Source: Leptidea sinapis (taxonomy: Eukaryota > Arthropoda > Insecta > Lepidoptera > Pieridae). Taken from it: a stretch of 64,000 nucleotides of DNA. Shown here piece after piece: positions 11,531 to 22,431 of the stretch. The translations under genes and the position numbers were made by a program. The notes beneath the pieces were generated by a model. It made no database searches, had not been told where the DNA came from, and worked only from the letters and a program-made list of their open reading frames with translations. Location: positions 9,300,001 to 9,364,000 of the forward strand of contig NC_066283.1 in the NCBI RefSeq assembly GCF_905404315.1. The letters are read 5' to 3'. The first letter of the stretch is position 1; each line of letters starts with the position of its first letter.

Positions 11531-11994
11531 CTAAAGCAGTCCGATATGGTCCGGAACCCATTTGTGGACTGCCAAAGAGCGCCATCCGACACACCCTGAG
11601 TAACCAATGTAAACAAGAAGCACTTAAACGCTGGAACAATTATTCAGGTTTAAACCACTCTAAAGCACTGATAAGGGCATTCAACAGTAGCTATGCGAAT
11701 GAAGCCCTATCATTGAACAGGAAAAATCTATGCATACTCACTAGGATACTAACCGGGCACTGTCACCTAAACAAGCACCTCAGTGTGGTCGGCATCAGAA
11801 GCGACAAGGCTTGCAGGTTCTGCCTTGAGGATGATGAAACACCTATTCATCTACTCTGCGACTGCGGCCCACTAATGCATAAGCGTAACACAATTTTTGG
11901 CAACTACTTCGTACCACCAGATAGTGTTTGCAACACTCGCGTCAAGGAACTACTGCGGTTCGTAAAGGCGGTAGGGCTTGACGATGAGCTTTAG

Positions 11995-12093
11995 TATGAG
12001 TGGCGAACACAATAGTCCAATTCTGGACGCGGTGTTACTAGGAACCTTTTAGGACCAGGAAATAGCCACCCTCTTCAAATAATAATAATAAAA
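11995..12093 (+). other. 3'UTR and AAT-repeat tail of copy 1
   Basis: About 85 bases of unique 3'UTR followed by AAT repeats (from about 12079) ending in AAAA next to the target-site duplication. A perfect 5-bp stem GTCCA-ATTC-TGGAC lies at 12015-12028 and is conserved in the short copy; it may be part of the RNA end recognised by the RT (inference). An AATAAA occurs in the tail at 12087-12092 but arises from the repeat itself. Confidence 0.8.
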
Positions 12094-12103
12094 ATCGTAT
12101 CCC
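12094..12103 (+). repeat. Target-site duplication, right (copy 1)
   Basis: ATCGTATCCC repeated after the AAT tail, followed by AGGTTCTCGAGG, so the interrupted A-type monomer resumes in phase. Confidence 0.93.
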
Positions 12104-14888
12104 AGGTTCTCGAGGGTGCTGAGAACGATTTTGTGATCATTTTTCCAATCCAAGATGGCCGCCGCTCAAAAGTATGATAACTACATTATGGGTATCGTAA
12201 CCCAGGTTCTCGAGGGTGCTGAGAACAATTTTGTTATAATTTTTCAAATCCAAGATGGCCGCCGCACAAAAATATGTATTAAGCAATATGGATATCGTGT
12301 CCGAGGTTCTCGAGGGTGAAAAAAACAATTTTGGGATCATTTTTAAATCCGAGATGGCCGCCGCTCAAAAGTATGATGACTAGATTATGGGTATCGTATC
12401 AGAGGTTCTCGAGGGTGCTGAGAACGATTTTGTGATCATTATTCAAATCCTAGATTGCCGCCGCACAAAATTATGATTTCAGCAATATGGATATCGTACC
12501 CGAGGTTCTCGAGGGTGCAGAGAAAGATTTTGTGGACAGTTTTCAAATCCAAGATGGCCGCCGCTCAAAAGTATGATAACTACATTATGGGTATCTTATC
12601 CCAGGTTCTCGAGGGTGCTGATAACGATTTTGTGATCATTTTTCTAATCCAAGATGGCCGCCGCACAAAATTATGATTTCAGCAATATGGATATCGTACC
12701 CGAGCTTCTCGAAGGTGCAAAGAACGATTTTGTGATCATTTTTCAAATCCAAGATGGCCGCCGCTCAAAAGTATGATAACTACATTATGGGTATCGTACC
12801 AGAGGTTCTCGAGGGTGCTGAGAACGATTTTGTGACCATTTTTCAAATCCAAGATGGCCGTTGCACAAAATTATGATTTCAGCAATATGGATATCGTACC
12901 CGAGGTTCTCCAGGGTGCAGAGAACGATTTTGTGATAATTTTTCAAATCCAAGATGGCCGCCGCACATAAATATGTATTCAGCAATATGGATATCGTGTC
13001 CGAGGTTCTCGAGGGTGAAGAAAACAATTTTGGGATCATTTTTAAATCCCAGATGGCCGCCGCTCAAAAGTATGATGACTAGATTTTGGGTATCGTATCA
13101 GAGGTTCTCGAGGGTGCTGAGAACGATTTTGTGATCATTATTCAAATCCTAGATTGCCGCCGCACAAAATTATGATGTCAGCGATATAGATATCGTACCC
13201 GAGGTTCTCGAGGGTGCAGAGAAAGATTTTGTGGACAGTTTTCAAATCCAAGATGGCCGCCGCTCAAAAGTATGATAACTACATTATGGGTATCTTATCC
13301 CAGGTTCTCGAGGGTGCTGATAACGATTTTGTGATCATTTTTCTAATCCAAGATGGCCGCCGCACAAAATTATGATAACTACATTATGGGTATCGCATCC
13401 GAGGTTCTCGAGAGTGCAGAAAACAATTTTGGGATCATTTTTAAATCCAAGATGGCCGCCGCTCAAAAGTATGATAACTACATTATGGATATCGTATCAG
13501 AGGTTCTCGAGGGTGCTGAGAATGATTCTGTGATCAGTTTTCAAATCCAAGATGGCCGCCGCACAAAATTATGATTTTAGCAATATGGATATCGTACCCG
13601 AGGTTCTCTAGGGTGCAGAGAACGATTTGTTGATAATTTTTCAAATCCAAGATGGCCGCCGCACAAAATTATGATTTCAGCAATATGGATATCGTACCCG
13701 AGATTCTCGAAGGTGCAGAGAAAAATTTTGTGGTCAGTTTTCAAATCCAAGATGGCCGCCGCTCAAAAGTATGATAACTATATTATGGGTATCGTAACCC
13801 AGGTTCTCGAGGGTGCTGAGAACAATTTTGTGATCATTTTTCAAATCCAAGATGGCCGCCGCTCAAAAGTATGATAACTACATTATGGGTATCGTATCAG
13901 AGGTTCTCGAGGGTGCTGAGAACGATTTTGTGATCATTTTTCAAATCCAAGATGGCCGTCGCACAAAATTATGATTTCTGCAATATGAATATCGTACCCG
14001 AGGTTCTCGAGGGTGCAGAGAACGATTTTCTGGACAGTTTTCAAATCCAAGATGGCCGCCGCTCAAAAGTATGATAACTACATTATGGGTATCGTTACCC
14101 AGGTTCTCGAGGGTGCTGAGAACAATTTTGTGATAATTTTTCAAATCCAAGATGGCCGCCGCACAAAAATATGTATTCAGCAATATGGATATCGTGTCCG
14201 AGGTTCTCGAGGGTGAAGAAAACAATTTTGGGATCATTTTTAAATCTGAGATGGCCGCCGCTCAAAAGAATGATAACTGCATTATGGGTATCGTATCCCA
14301 GGTTCTCGAGGGTGCTGAGAACGATTTTGTGATCATTTTTCCAATCCAAGATGGCCGCCGCTCAAAAGAATGATAACTACATTATGGGTATCGTATCCCA
14401 GGTTCTCGAGGGTGCTGAGAACAATTTTGTGATAATTTTTCAAATCCAAGATGGCCGCCGCACAAAAATATGTATTCAGCAATATGGATATCGTGTCCGA
14501 GGTTCTCGAGGGTGAAGAAATCAATTTTGGGATCATTTTTAAATCCGAGATGGCCGCCGCTCAAAAGTATGATCACTAGATTATGGATATCGTACCCGAG
14601 GTTCTCGAGGGTGCAGAGAAAGATTTTTTGGACAGTTTTCAAATCCAAGATGGCCGCCGCTCAAAAGTATAATAACTACATTATGGGTATCGTATCAGAG
14701 GTTCTCGAGGGTGCCGAGAACGATTTTGTGATCATTTTTCAAATCCAAGATGGCCGCCGCACAAAATTATGATTTCAGCAATATGGATATCGTACCCTAG
14801 GTTCTCGAGGGTGCAGAGAAAGATTTTATGGACAGTTTTCTAATCCAAGATGGCCGCCGCTCAAAAGTATGATAACTGCATTATGGGT

Positions 14889-14898
14889 ATCGTATCCC
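14889..14898 (+). repeat. Target-site duplication, left (copy 2)
   Basis: ATCGTATCCC directly before the short copy, the same monomer position as in copy 1. The right-hand partner at 15884-15893 differs only in its last base (T). Confidence 0.88.
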
Positions 14899-15883
14899 AA
14901 ACTCCGCCTCCATATCCTTCCCTATATCAAAGGGTTGGTATGGTGCCGGTCCCATGCCCGGATAAAGGAGGAGGGAATCCAAGCCAAGTTGTGAGACGTA
15001 CCGTGACGAGGGCTGCGTGTCTGGGGGAGAGCTCAGACTTTAACGGTGTACCTCCGAACGCCCCAGGTTTAAATCCAGCACAAACCTGGGAAGCTTTACC
15101 TCCATATTTCAAGCAGAGGTGTACGCCATCTTGGAATGCGCGGAAACCAATATCCAAAAAGGCTACTTCAATCATAACATATACATTCACTCTGATAGTC
15201 AGGCAGCATTGTTGGCTTTAGGCGCTGACTTGACGTCGTCTAAGTTAGTCAATAATTGCGTCGAATGCCTGAATTCATTAGGCATGAAAAACAGAGTGAT
15301 TCTCAGATGGGTCCCAGGGCACGCCGGAATCATAGGCAATGAAATGGCCGATGAGCTCGCAAGAGCTGGGGCTAAAGCAGTCCGATATGGTCCGGAACCC
15401 ATTTGTGGACTGCCAAAGAGCGCTATCCGACACACTCTGAGTAACCAATGTAAACAAGAAGCACTTAAACGCTGGAAAAACTCTTCAGGTTTAAACCACT
15501 CTAAAGCACTGATAAGGGCATTCAACAGTAGCTATGCGAATGAAGCCCTATCATTGAACAGGAAAAATCTATGCATACTCACTAGGATGCTAACCGGGCA
15601 CTTCAGTGTGGTCGGCATCAGAAGCGAAACACCTATTCATCTACTCTGCGACTGCGGCCCACTAATGCATAAGCGGAACACAATTTTTGGCAACTACTTC
15701 GTACCACCAGATAGTGTTTGCAACACTCGCGTCAAGGAACTACTGCGGTTCGTAAAGGCGGTAGGGCTTGACGATGAGCTTTAGTATGAGTGGCGAACAC
15801 AATAGTCCAATTCTGGACGCGGTGTTACTAGGAACGTTTTAGGACCAGGAAATAGCCACCCTCTTCAAATAATAATAATAATA
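14899..15883 (+). mobile_element. Internally deleted copy of the same non-LTR retrotransposon (copy 2)
   Basis: 985 bp. It keeps the first 159 bases of the element (matching 6917-7075), then jumps to sequence matching 11217-12093, so about 4.14 kb (7076-11216 of copy 1) is absent. The junction at 15056-15058 shares GA between the two sides. All of ORF1, the endonuclease and the RT are lost. The same 5' end, tail type, target duplication and flanking monomers as copy 1 favour segmental duplication of an inserted unit over an independent insertion. Confidence 0.93.
15058..15784 (+). pseudogene. ORF2 C-terminal remnant (partial RNase H) in copy 2
   Basis: Open in the ORF2 frame from the deletion junction to the ORF2 stop, but with no ATG near the junction (GTG at 15119). 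It retains QAEVYA, HSDSQAA and VPGHAGIIGNEMADELA but lacks the TDGS strand, so it is not a complete RNase H. Compared with copy 1 it has two further losses of 18 and 33 bases (near 15601 and 15627), both in frame. The second removes the CRFC half of the C-terminal Cys/His motif. It keeps the conserved His that is Gln in copy 1, so copy 1 changed after the two parted or the variant was already segregating. Confidence 0.88.
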
Positions 15884-15893
15884 ATCGTATCCT
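15884..15893 (+). repeat. Target-site duplication, right (copy 2)
   Basis: ATCGTATCCT after the AAT tail. It matches 14889-14898 except for the last base, then the monomer resumes with AGGTTCGCGAGG. Confidence 0.85.
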
Positions 15894-16244
15894 AGGTTCG
15901 CGAGGGTGCTGAGAACGATTTTGTGATCATTTTTCCAATCCAAGATGGCCGCCGCTCAAAAGTATGATAACTACATTATGGGTATCGTACCAGAGGTTCT
16001 CGAGGGTGCTGAGAACGATTTTGTGACCATTTTTCAAATCCAAGATGGCCGTTGCACAAAAATATGTATTAAGCAATATGGATATGGTGTCCGAGGTTCT
16101 CGAGGGTGAAAAAAACAATTTTGGGATCATTTTTAAATCCGCGATGGCCGCCGCTCAAAAGTATGATGACTAGATTTTGGGTATCGTATCAGAGGTTCTC
16201 GAGGGTGCTGAGAACGATTTTGTGATCATTATTCAAATCCTAGA

Positions 16245-19200
16245 TTGCCGCCGCACAAAATTATGATTTCAGCAATATGGATATCGTACCCGAGGTTCTC
16301 GAGGGTGCTGAGAACGATTTTGTGACCATTTTTCAAATCCAAGATGGCCGTTGCACAAAATTATGATTTCAGCAATATGAATATCGTACCCGAGGTTCTC
16401 CAGGGTGCAGAGAACGATTTTGTGATAATTTTTCAAATCCAAGATGGCTGCCGCACAAAAATATGTATTCAGCAATATGGATATCGTGTCCGAGGTTCTC
16501 GAGGGTGAAGAAAACAATTTTGGGATCATTTTTAAATCCCAGATGGTCGCCGCTCAAAAGTATGATGACTAGATTTTGGGTATCGTATCAGAGGTTCTCG
16601 AGGGTGCTGAGAACGATTTTGTGATCATTATTCAAATCCTAGATTGCCGCCGCACAAAATTATGATTTCAGCAATATGGATATCGTACCCGAGGTTCTCG
16701 AGGGTGCAGAGAAAGATTTTGTGGACAGTTTTCAAATCCAAGATGGCCGCCGCACAAAATTATGATTTCAGCAATATGGATATCGTACCCGAGGTTTTCG
16801 AAGGTGCAGAGAACGATTTTGTGATCATTTTTCAAATCCAAGATGGCCGCCGCTCAAAAGTATGATAACTACATTATGGGTATCGTACCAGAGGTTCTCG
16901 AGGGTGCTGAGAACGATTTTGTGACCATTTTTCAAATCCAAGATGGCCGTTGCACAAAAATATGTATTAAGCAATATGGATATGGTGTCCGAGGTTCTCG
17001 AGGGTGAAAAAAACAATTTTGGGATCATTTTTAAATCCGCGATGGCCGCCGCTCAAAAGTATGATGACTAGATTATGGGTATCGTATCAGAGGTTCTCGA
17101 GGGTGCTGAGAACGATTTTGTGATCATTATTCAAATCCTAGATTGCCGCCGCACAAAATTATGATTTCAGCAATATGGATATCGTACCCGAGGTTCTCGA
17201 GGGTGCAGAGAAAGATTTTGTGATCAGTTTTCAAATCCAAGATGGCCGCCGCTCAAAAGAATGATAACTACATTATGGGTATCGTAACCCAGGTTCTCGA
17301 GGGTGCTGAGAACAATTTTGTGATCATTATTCAAATCCTAGATTGCCGCCGCACAAAATTATGATTTCAGCAATATGGATATCGTACCCGAGGTTCTCGA
17401 GGGTGCAGAGAAAGATTTTGTGGACAGTTTTCAAATCCAAGATGGCCGCCGCACAAAATTATGATTTCAGCAATATGGATATCGTACCCGAGGTTCTCGA
17501 GGGTGCTGAGAACGATTTTGTGAACATTTTTCAAATCCAAGATGGCCGTTGCACAAAATTATGATTTCAGCAATATGAATATCGTACCCGAGGTTCTCCA
17601 GGGTGCAGAGAACGATTTTGTGATTATTTTTCAAATCCAAGATGGCCGCCGCACAAAAATATGTATTCAGCAATATGGATATCGTGTCCGAGGTTCTCGA
17701 GGGTGAAGAAAACAATTTTGGGATCATTTTTAAATCCCAGATGGCCGCCGCTCAAAAGTATGATGACTAGATTTTGGGTATCGTATCAGAGGTTCTCGAG
17801 GGTGCTGAGAACGATTTTGTGATCATTATTCAAATCCTAGATTGCCGCCGCACAAAATTATGATTGCAGCAATATGGATATCGTACCCGAGGTTCTCGAG
17901 GGTGCAGAGAATGATTTTGTGGACAGTTTTCAAATCCAAGATGGCCGCCGCACAAAATTATGATTTCAGCAATATGGATATCGTACCCGAGGTTTTCGAA
18001 GGTGCAAAGAACGATTTTGTGATCATTTTTCAAATCCAAGATGGCCGCCGCTCAAAAGTATGATAACTACATTATGGGTATCGTACCAGAGGTTCTCGAG
18101 GGTGCTGAGAACGATTTTGTGACCATTTTTCAAATCCAAGATGGCCGTTGCACAAAAATATGTATTAAGCAATATGGATATGGTGTCCGAGGTTCTCGAG
18201 GGTGAAAAAAACAATTTTGGGATCATTTTTAAATCCGAGATGGCCGCCGCTCAAAAGTATGATGACTAGATTATGGGTATCGTATCAGAGGTTCTCGAGG
18301 GTGCTGAGAACGATTTTGTGATCATTATTCAAATCCTAGATTGCCGCCGCACAAAATTATGATTTCAGCAATATGGATATCGTACCCGAGGTTCTCGAGG
18401 GTGCAGAGAAAGATTTTGTGGACAGTTTTCAAATCCAAGATGGCCGCCGCTCAAAAGTATGATAACTACATTATGGGTATCTTATCCCAGGTTCTCGAGG
18501 GTGCTGATAACGATTTTGTGATCATTTTTCTAATCCAAGATGGCCGCCGCACAAAATTATGATAACTACATTATGGGTATCGCATCCGAGGTTCTCGAGA
18601 GTGCAGAAAACAATTTTGGGATCATTTTTAAATCCAAGATGGCCGCCGCTCAAAAGTATGATAACTACATTATGGATATCGTATCAAAGGTTCTCGAGGG
18701 TGCTGAGAACGATTCTGTGATCAGTTTTCAAATCCAAGATGGCCGCCGCACAAAAGTATGATTACAGCAATATGGATATCGTACCCGAGGTTCTCGAGGG
18801 TGCAGAGAACGATTTGGTGATTATTTTTCAAATCCAAGATGGCCGCCGCACAAAACTATAATTTCAGCAATATGGATATCGTACCCGAGATTCTCGAAGG
18901 TGCAGAGAAAGATTTTGTGGTCAGTTTTCAAATCCATGATGGCTACCGCTCAAAAGTATGATAACTATATTATGGGTATCGTAACCCAGGTTCTCGAGGT
19001 TGCTGAGAAAAATTTTGTGATCATTTTTCAAATCCAAGATGGCCGCCGCACAAAATTATGATTTCAGCAATATGGATATCGTGTCCGAGGTTCTCGAGGG
19101 TGAAGAAAACAATTTTGGGATCATTTTTAAATCCCAGATGGCCGCCGCTCAAAAGTATGATGACTAGATTTTGGGTATCGTATCAGAGGTTCTCGAGGGT

Positions 19201-22150
19201 GCTGAGAACGATTTTGTGATCATTATTCAAATCCTAGATTGCCGCCGCACAAAATTATGATTTCAGCAATATGGATATCGTACCCGAGGTTCTCGAGGGT
19301 GCAGAGAAAGATTTTGTGGACAGTTTTCAAATCCAAGATGGCCGCCGCACAAAATTATGATTTCTGCAATATGGATATCGTACCCGAGGTTCTCGAAGGT
19401 GCAAAGAACGATTTTGTGATCATTTTTCAAATCCAAGATGGCCGCCGCTCAAAAGTATGATAACTACATTATGAGTATCGTACCAGAGGTTCTCGAGGGT
19501 GCTGAGAACGATTTTGTGACCATTTTTCAAATCCAAGATGGCCGTTGCACAAAAATATGTATTAAGCAATATGGATATGGTGTCCGAGGTTCTCGAGGGT
19601 GAAAAAAACAATTTTGGGATCATTTTTAAATTCGAGATGGCCGCCGCTCAAAAGTATGATGACTAGATTATGGGTATCGTATCAGAGGTTCTCGAGGGTG
19701 CTGAGAACGATTTTGTGATCATTATTCAAATCCTAGATTGCCGCCGCACAAAATTATGATTTCAGCAATATGGATATCGTACCCGAGGTTCTCGAGGGTG
19801 CAGAGAAAGATTTTGTGGACAGTTTTCAAATCCAAGATGGCCGCCGCTCAAAAGTATGATAACTACATTATGGGTATCTTATCCCAGGTTCTCGAGGGTG
19901 CTGATAACGATTTTGTGATCATTTTTCTAATCCAAGATGGCCGCCGCACAAAATTATGATAACTACATTATGGGTATCGCATCCGAGGTTCTCGAGTGTG
20001 CAGAAAACAATTTTGGGATCATTTTTAAATCCAAGATGGCCGCCGCTCAAAAGTATGATAACTACATTATGGATATCGTATCAGAGGTTCTCGAGGGTGC
20101 TGAGAACGATTCTGTGATCAGTTTTCAAATCCAAGATGGCCGCCGCACAAAATTATGATTATAGCAATATGGATATCGTACCCGAGGTTCTCGAGGGTGC
20201 AGAGAACGATTTGGTGATTATTTTTCAAATCCAAGATGGCCGCCGCACAAAATTATGATTTCAGCAATGTGGATATCGTACCCGAGATTCTCGAAGGTGC
20301 AGAGAAAGATTTTGTGGTCAGTTTTCAAATCCATGATGGCTATCGCTCAAAAGTATGATAACTATATTATGGGTATCGTAACCCAGGTTCTCGAGGTTGC
20401 TGAGAACGATTTTGTGATCATTTTTCAAATCCAAGATGGCCGCCGCTCAAAAGTATGATAACTACATTATGGGTATCGTATCAGAGGTTCCCGAGGGTGC
20501 TGAGAACGATTTTATGATCATTTTTCAAAACCAAGATGGCCGCCGCACAAAATTATGATTTCAGCAATATGGATATCGTACCCTAGGTTCTCGAGGGTGC
20601 AGAGAAAGATTTTGTGGACAGTTTTCAAATCCAAGATGGCCGCCGCTCAAAAGTATGATAACTACATTATGGGTATCGTATCCCAGGTTCTCGAGGGTGC
20701 TGAGAACGAGTTTGTGATCATTTTTCCAATCCAAGATGGCCGCCGCTCAAAAGTATGATAACTACATTATGGGTATTGTAACCCAGGTTCTCGAGGGTGC
20801 TGAGAACAATTTTGTGATCATTTTTCATATCCAAGATGGCCGCCGCACAAAATTATGATTTCCGCAATATGGATATCGTACCCGAGGTTCTCGAGGGTGC
20901 AGAGAAAGATTTTGTGGTCATTTTTCAAATCCAAGATGGCCGCCGCACAAAATTATATTTTCACCAATGTGGATATCGTGTCCGAGGTTCTCGAAGGTGC
21001 AGAAAACAATTTTGGGATCATTTTTAAATCCAAGATGGCCGCCGCTCAAAAGAATGAAAACTAGATTATGGGAATCGTATCCTAGGTTCTCGAGGGTGCA
21101 GAGAAAGATTTTGTGGTCATTTTTCAAATCCTAGATTGCCGCCGCACAAAATTATGATTTCAGCAATATGGATATCGTACCCGAGGTTCTCGAGGGTGCA
21201 GAGAAAGATTTTGTGATCATTTTTCAAATCCAAGATGGCCGCCGCACAAAATTATATTTTCACCAATGTGGATATCGTGTCCGAGGTTCTCGAAGGTGCA
21301 GAAAACAATTTTGGGATCATTTTTTAATCGGAGATGGTCGCCGCTCAAAAGAATGATAACTAGATTATGGGAATCGTATCCTAGGTTCTCGAGGGTGCAG
21401 AGAAAGATTTGGTGATCATTTTTCAAATCCAAGATGGCTGCCGCACAAAATTATGATTTCAGCAATATGGATATCGTATCCTAGGTTCTCGAGAGTGCAG
21501 AAAACAATTTTGGGATCATTTTCAAATCCAAGATGGCCGCCGCTCAAAAGTATGATAACTACATTATGGGTATCGTATCCCAGGTTCTCGAGGGTGCTGA
21601 GAACAATTTTGGGATCATTTTCAAATCCAAGATGGCCGCCGCTCAAAAGTATGATAACTACATTATGGGTATCGTATCCCAGGTTCTCGAGGGTGCTGAG
21701 AACGATTTTGTGATCATTTTTCCAATCCAAGATGGCCGCCGCTCAAAAGTATGATAACTACATTATGGGTATCGTATCCCAGGTTCTCGAGGGTGCTGAG
21801 AACAATTTTGTGATAATTTTTCAAATCCAAGATGGCCGCCGCACAAAAATATGTATTCAGCAATATGGTTATCGTGTCCGAGGTTCTCGAGGGTGAACAA
21901 ATCAATTTTGGGATCATTTTTAAATCCGAGATGGCCGCCGCTCAAAAGTATGATAACTACATTATGGGTATCGTATCCCAGGTTCTCGAGGCTGCTGAGA
22001 ACGATTTTGTGGTCATTTTTCCAATCCAAGATGGCCGCCGCTCTAAAGTATGATAACTACATTATGGGTATCGTAACCCAGGTTCTCGAGGGTGCTGAGA
22101 ACAATTTTGTGATAATTTTTCAAATCCAAGATGGCCGCCGCACAAAATTA
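16245..22150. repeat. 6.2-kb superrepeat, copy A
   Basis: Marker monomers in this block recur in the same order 6187 bp downstream (16269/22456, 16825/23012, 18540/24727, 20255/26442). From about 20.5 kb the offset becomes 6287, because copy B has one extra monomer near 26640-26739. Near 16644/22831 I see about one difference per several hundred bases. It contains an uninterrupted version of the retrotransposon target at 20675-20684. Confidence 0.88.
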
Positions 22151-22431
22151 TGATTTCAGCAATATGGATATCGTACCCGAGATTCTCGAAGGTGCAGAGA
22201 AAGATTTGGTGGTCAGTTTTCAAATCCAAGATGGCTACCGCTCAAAAGTATGATAACTATATTATGGGTATCGTAACCCAGGTTCTCGAGGGTGCTGAGA
22301 ACAATTTTGTGATCATTATTCAAATCCTAGATTGCCGCCGCACAAAATTATGATTTCAGCAATATGGATATCGTACCCGAGGTTCTCGAGGGTGCAGAGA
22401 AAGATTTTGTGGACAGTTTTCAAATCCAAGA

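Larger units (their letters stand above)
9067..11994 (+). pseudogene. ORF2 C-terminal part: reverse transcriptase, RNase H, Cys/His motif
   Basis: Same frame as the endonuclease; residues are numbered from the ATG at 9094 (966 aa). RT signals: SSGLDNIFP (222-229), FRPISLTS (282-289), QHAYCRGRSTE (317-327), GCPQGGVLSPLLW (391-403), YADD (424-427, 10363) and YLGV (499-502). Between VEKA (337-340) and FDNT (341-344) the segment that normally carries motif A, with its catalytic Asp, is missing although the frame is kept. RNase H signals: TDGS (Asp693), QAEVYAI (Glu728), HSDSQAA (Asp754), and VPGQAGIIGNEMAD with Asp806, where relatives have His in place of Gln796. Then CRFC, IHLLC (Cys907, Cys910, His919, Cys922), the usual C-terminal motif of these proteins. 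Its open length despite catalytic loss suggests fairly recent inactivation. Confidence 0.92.
6917..12093 (+). mobile_element. Non-LTR retrotransposon, nearly full length, degenerate (copy 1)
   Basis: A 5.2-kb element in the + orientation bounded by a 10-bp target-site duplication. Order: 5'UTR, ORF1 (nucleic-acid-binding type), ORF2 overlapping it by ATGA, APE-type endonuclease, reverse transcriptase with YADD, RNase H, C-terminal Cys/His motif, short 3'UTR and an AAT-repeat tail instead of poly(A). By family knowledge, RNase H plus a TAA/AAT tail points to the I/LOA side of the jockey superfamily; the exact clade is inference. Base composition and lack of 100-bp periodicity separate it sharply from the surrounding satellite. 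Three defects argue that it is inactive: a stop in the endonuclease, loss of RT motif A, and an RNase H His-to-Gln change. Confidence 0.95.
12094..14898. repeat. 100-bp satellite array between the two retrotransposon copies
   Basis: About 28 monomers of types A and B with marker variants also seen after 16 kb: AAATATGTATTAAGCAATATGG, GAAAAAAACAATTTTGGG, CCTAGATTGCCGCCGC and the A/B hybrid beginning near 13370. No gene is seen. The monomers next to the two element copies are alike on both sides. Confidence 0.96.

Noticed and set aside
14850..15221. 123-codon frame across the short copy
   Set aside because: It joins satellite, 5'UTR and ORF2 sequence in a non-ORF2 frame; no domain is recognisable.
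14899..15883. Short copy as a spliced retrotransposed RNA
   Set aside because: The lost segment does not start with GT or end with AG in any placement allowed by the GA overlap.
20281..20300. Heat-shock element in the TTCTCGAAGG variant
   Set aside because: TTCTCGAA gives only two half-sites, and most monomers have TTCTCGAG. That is too weak to call.
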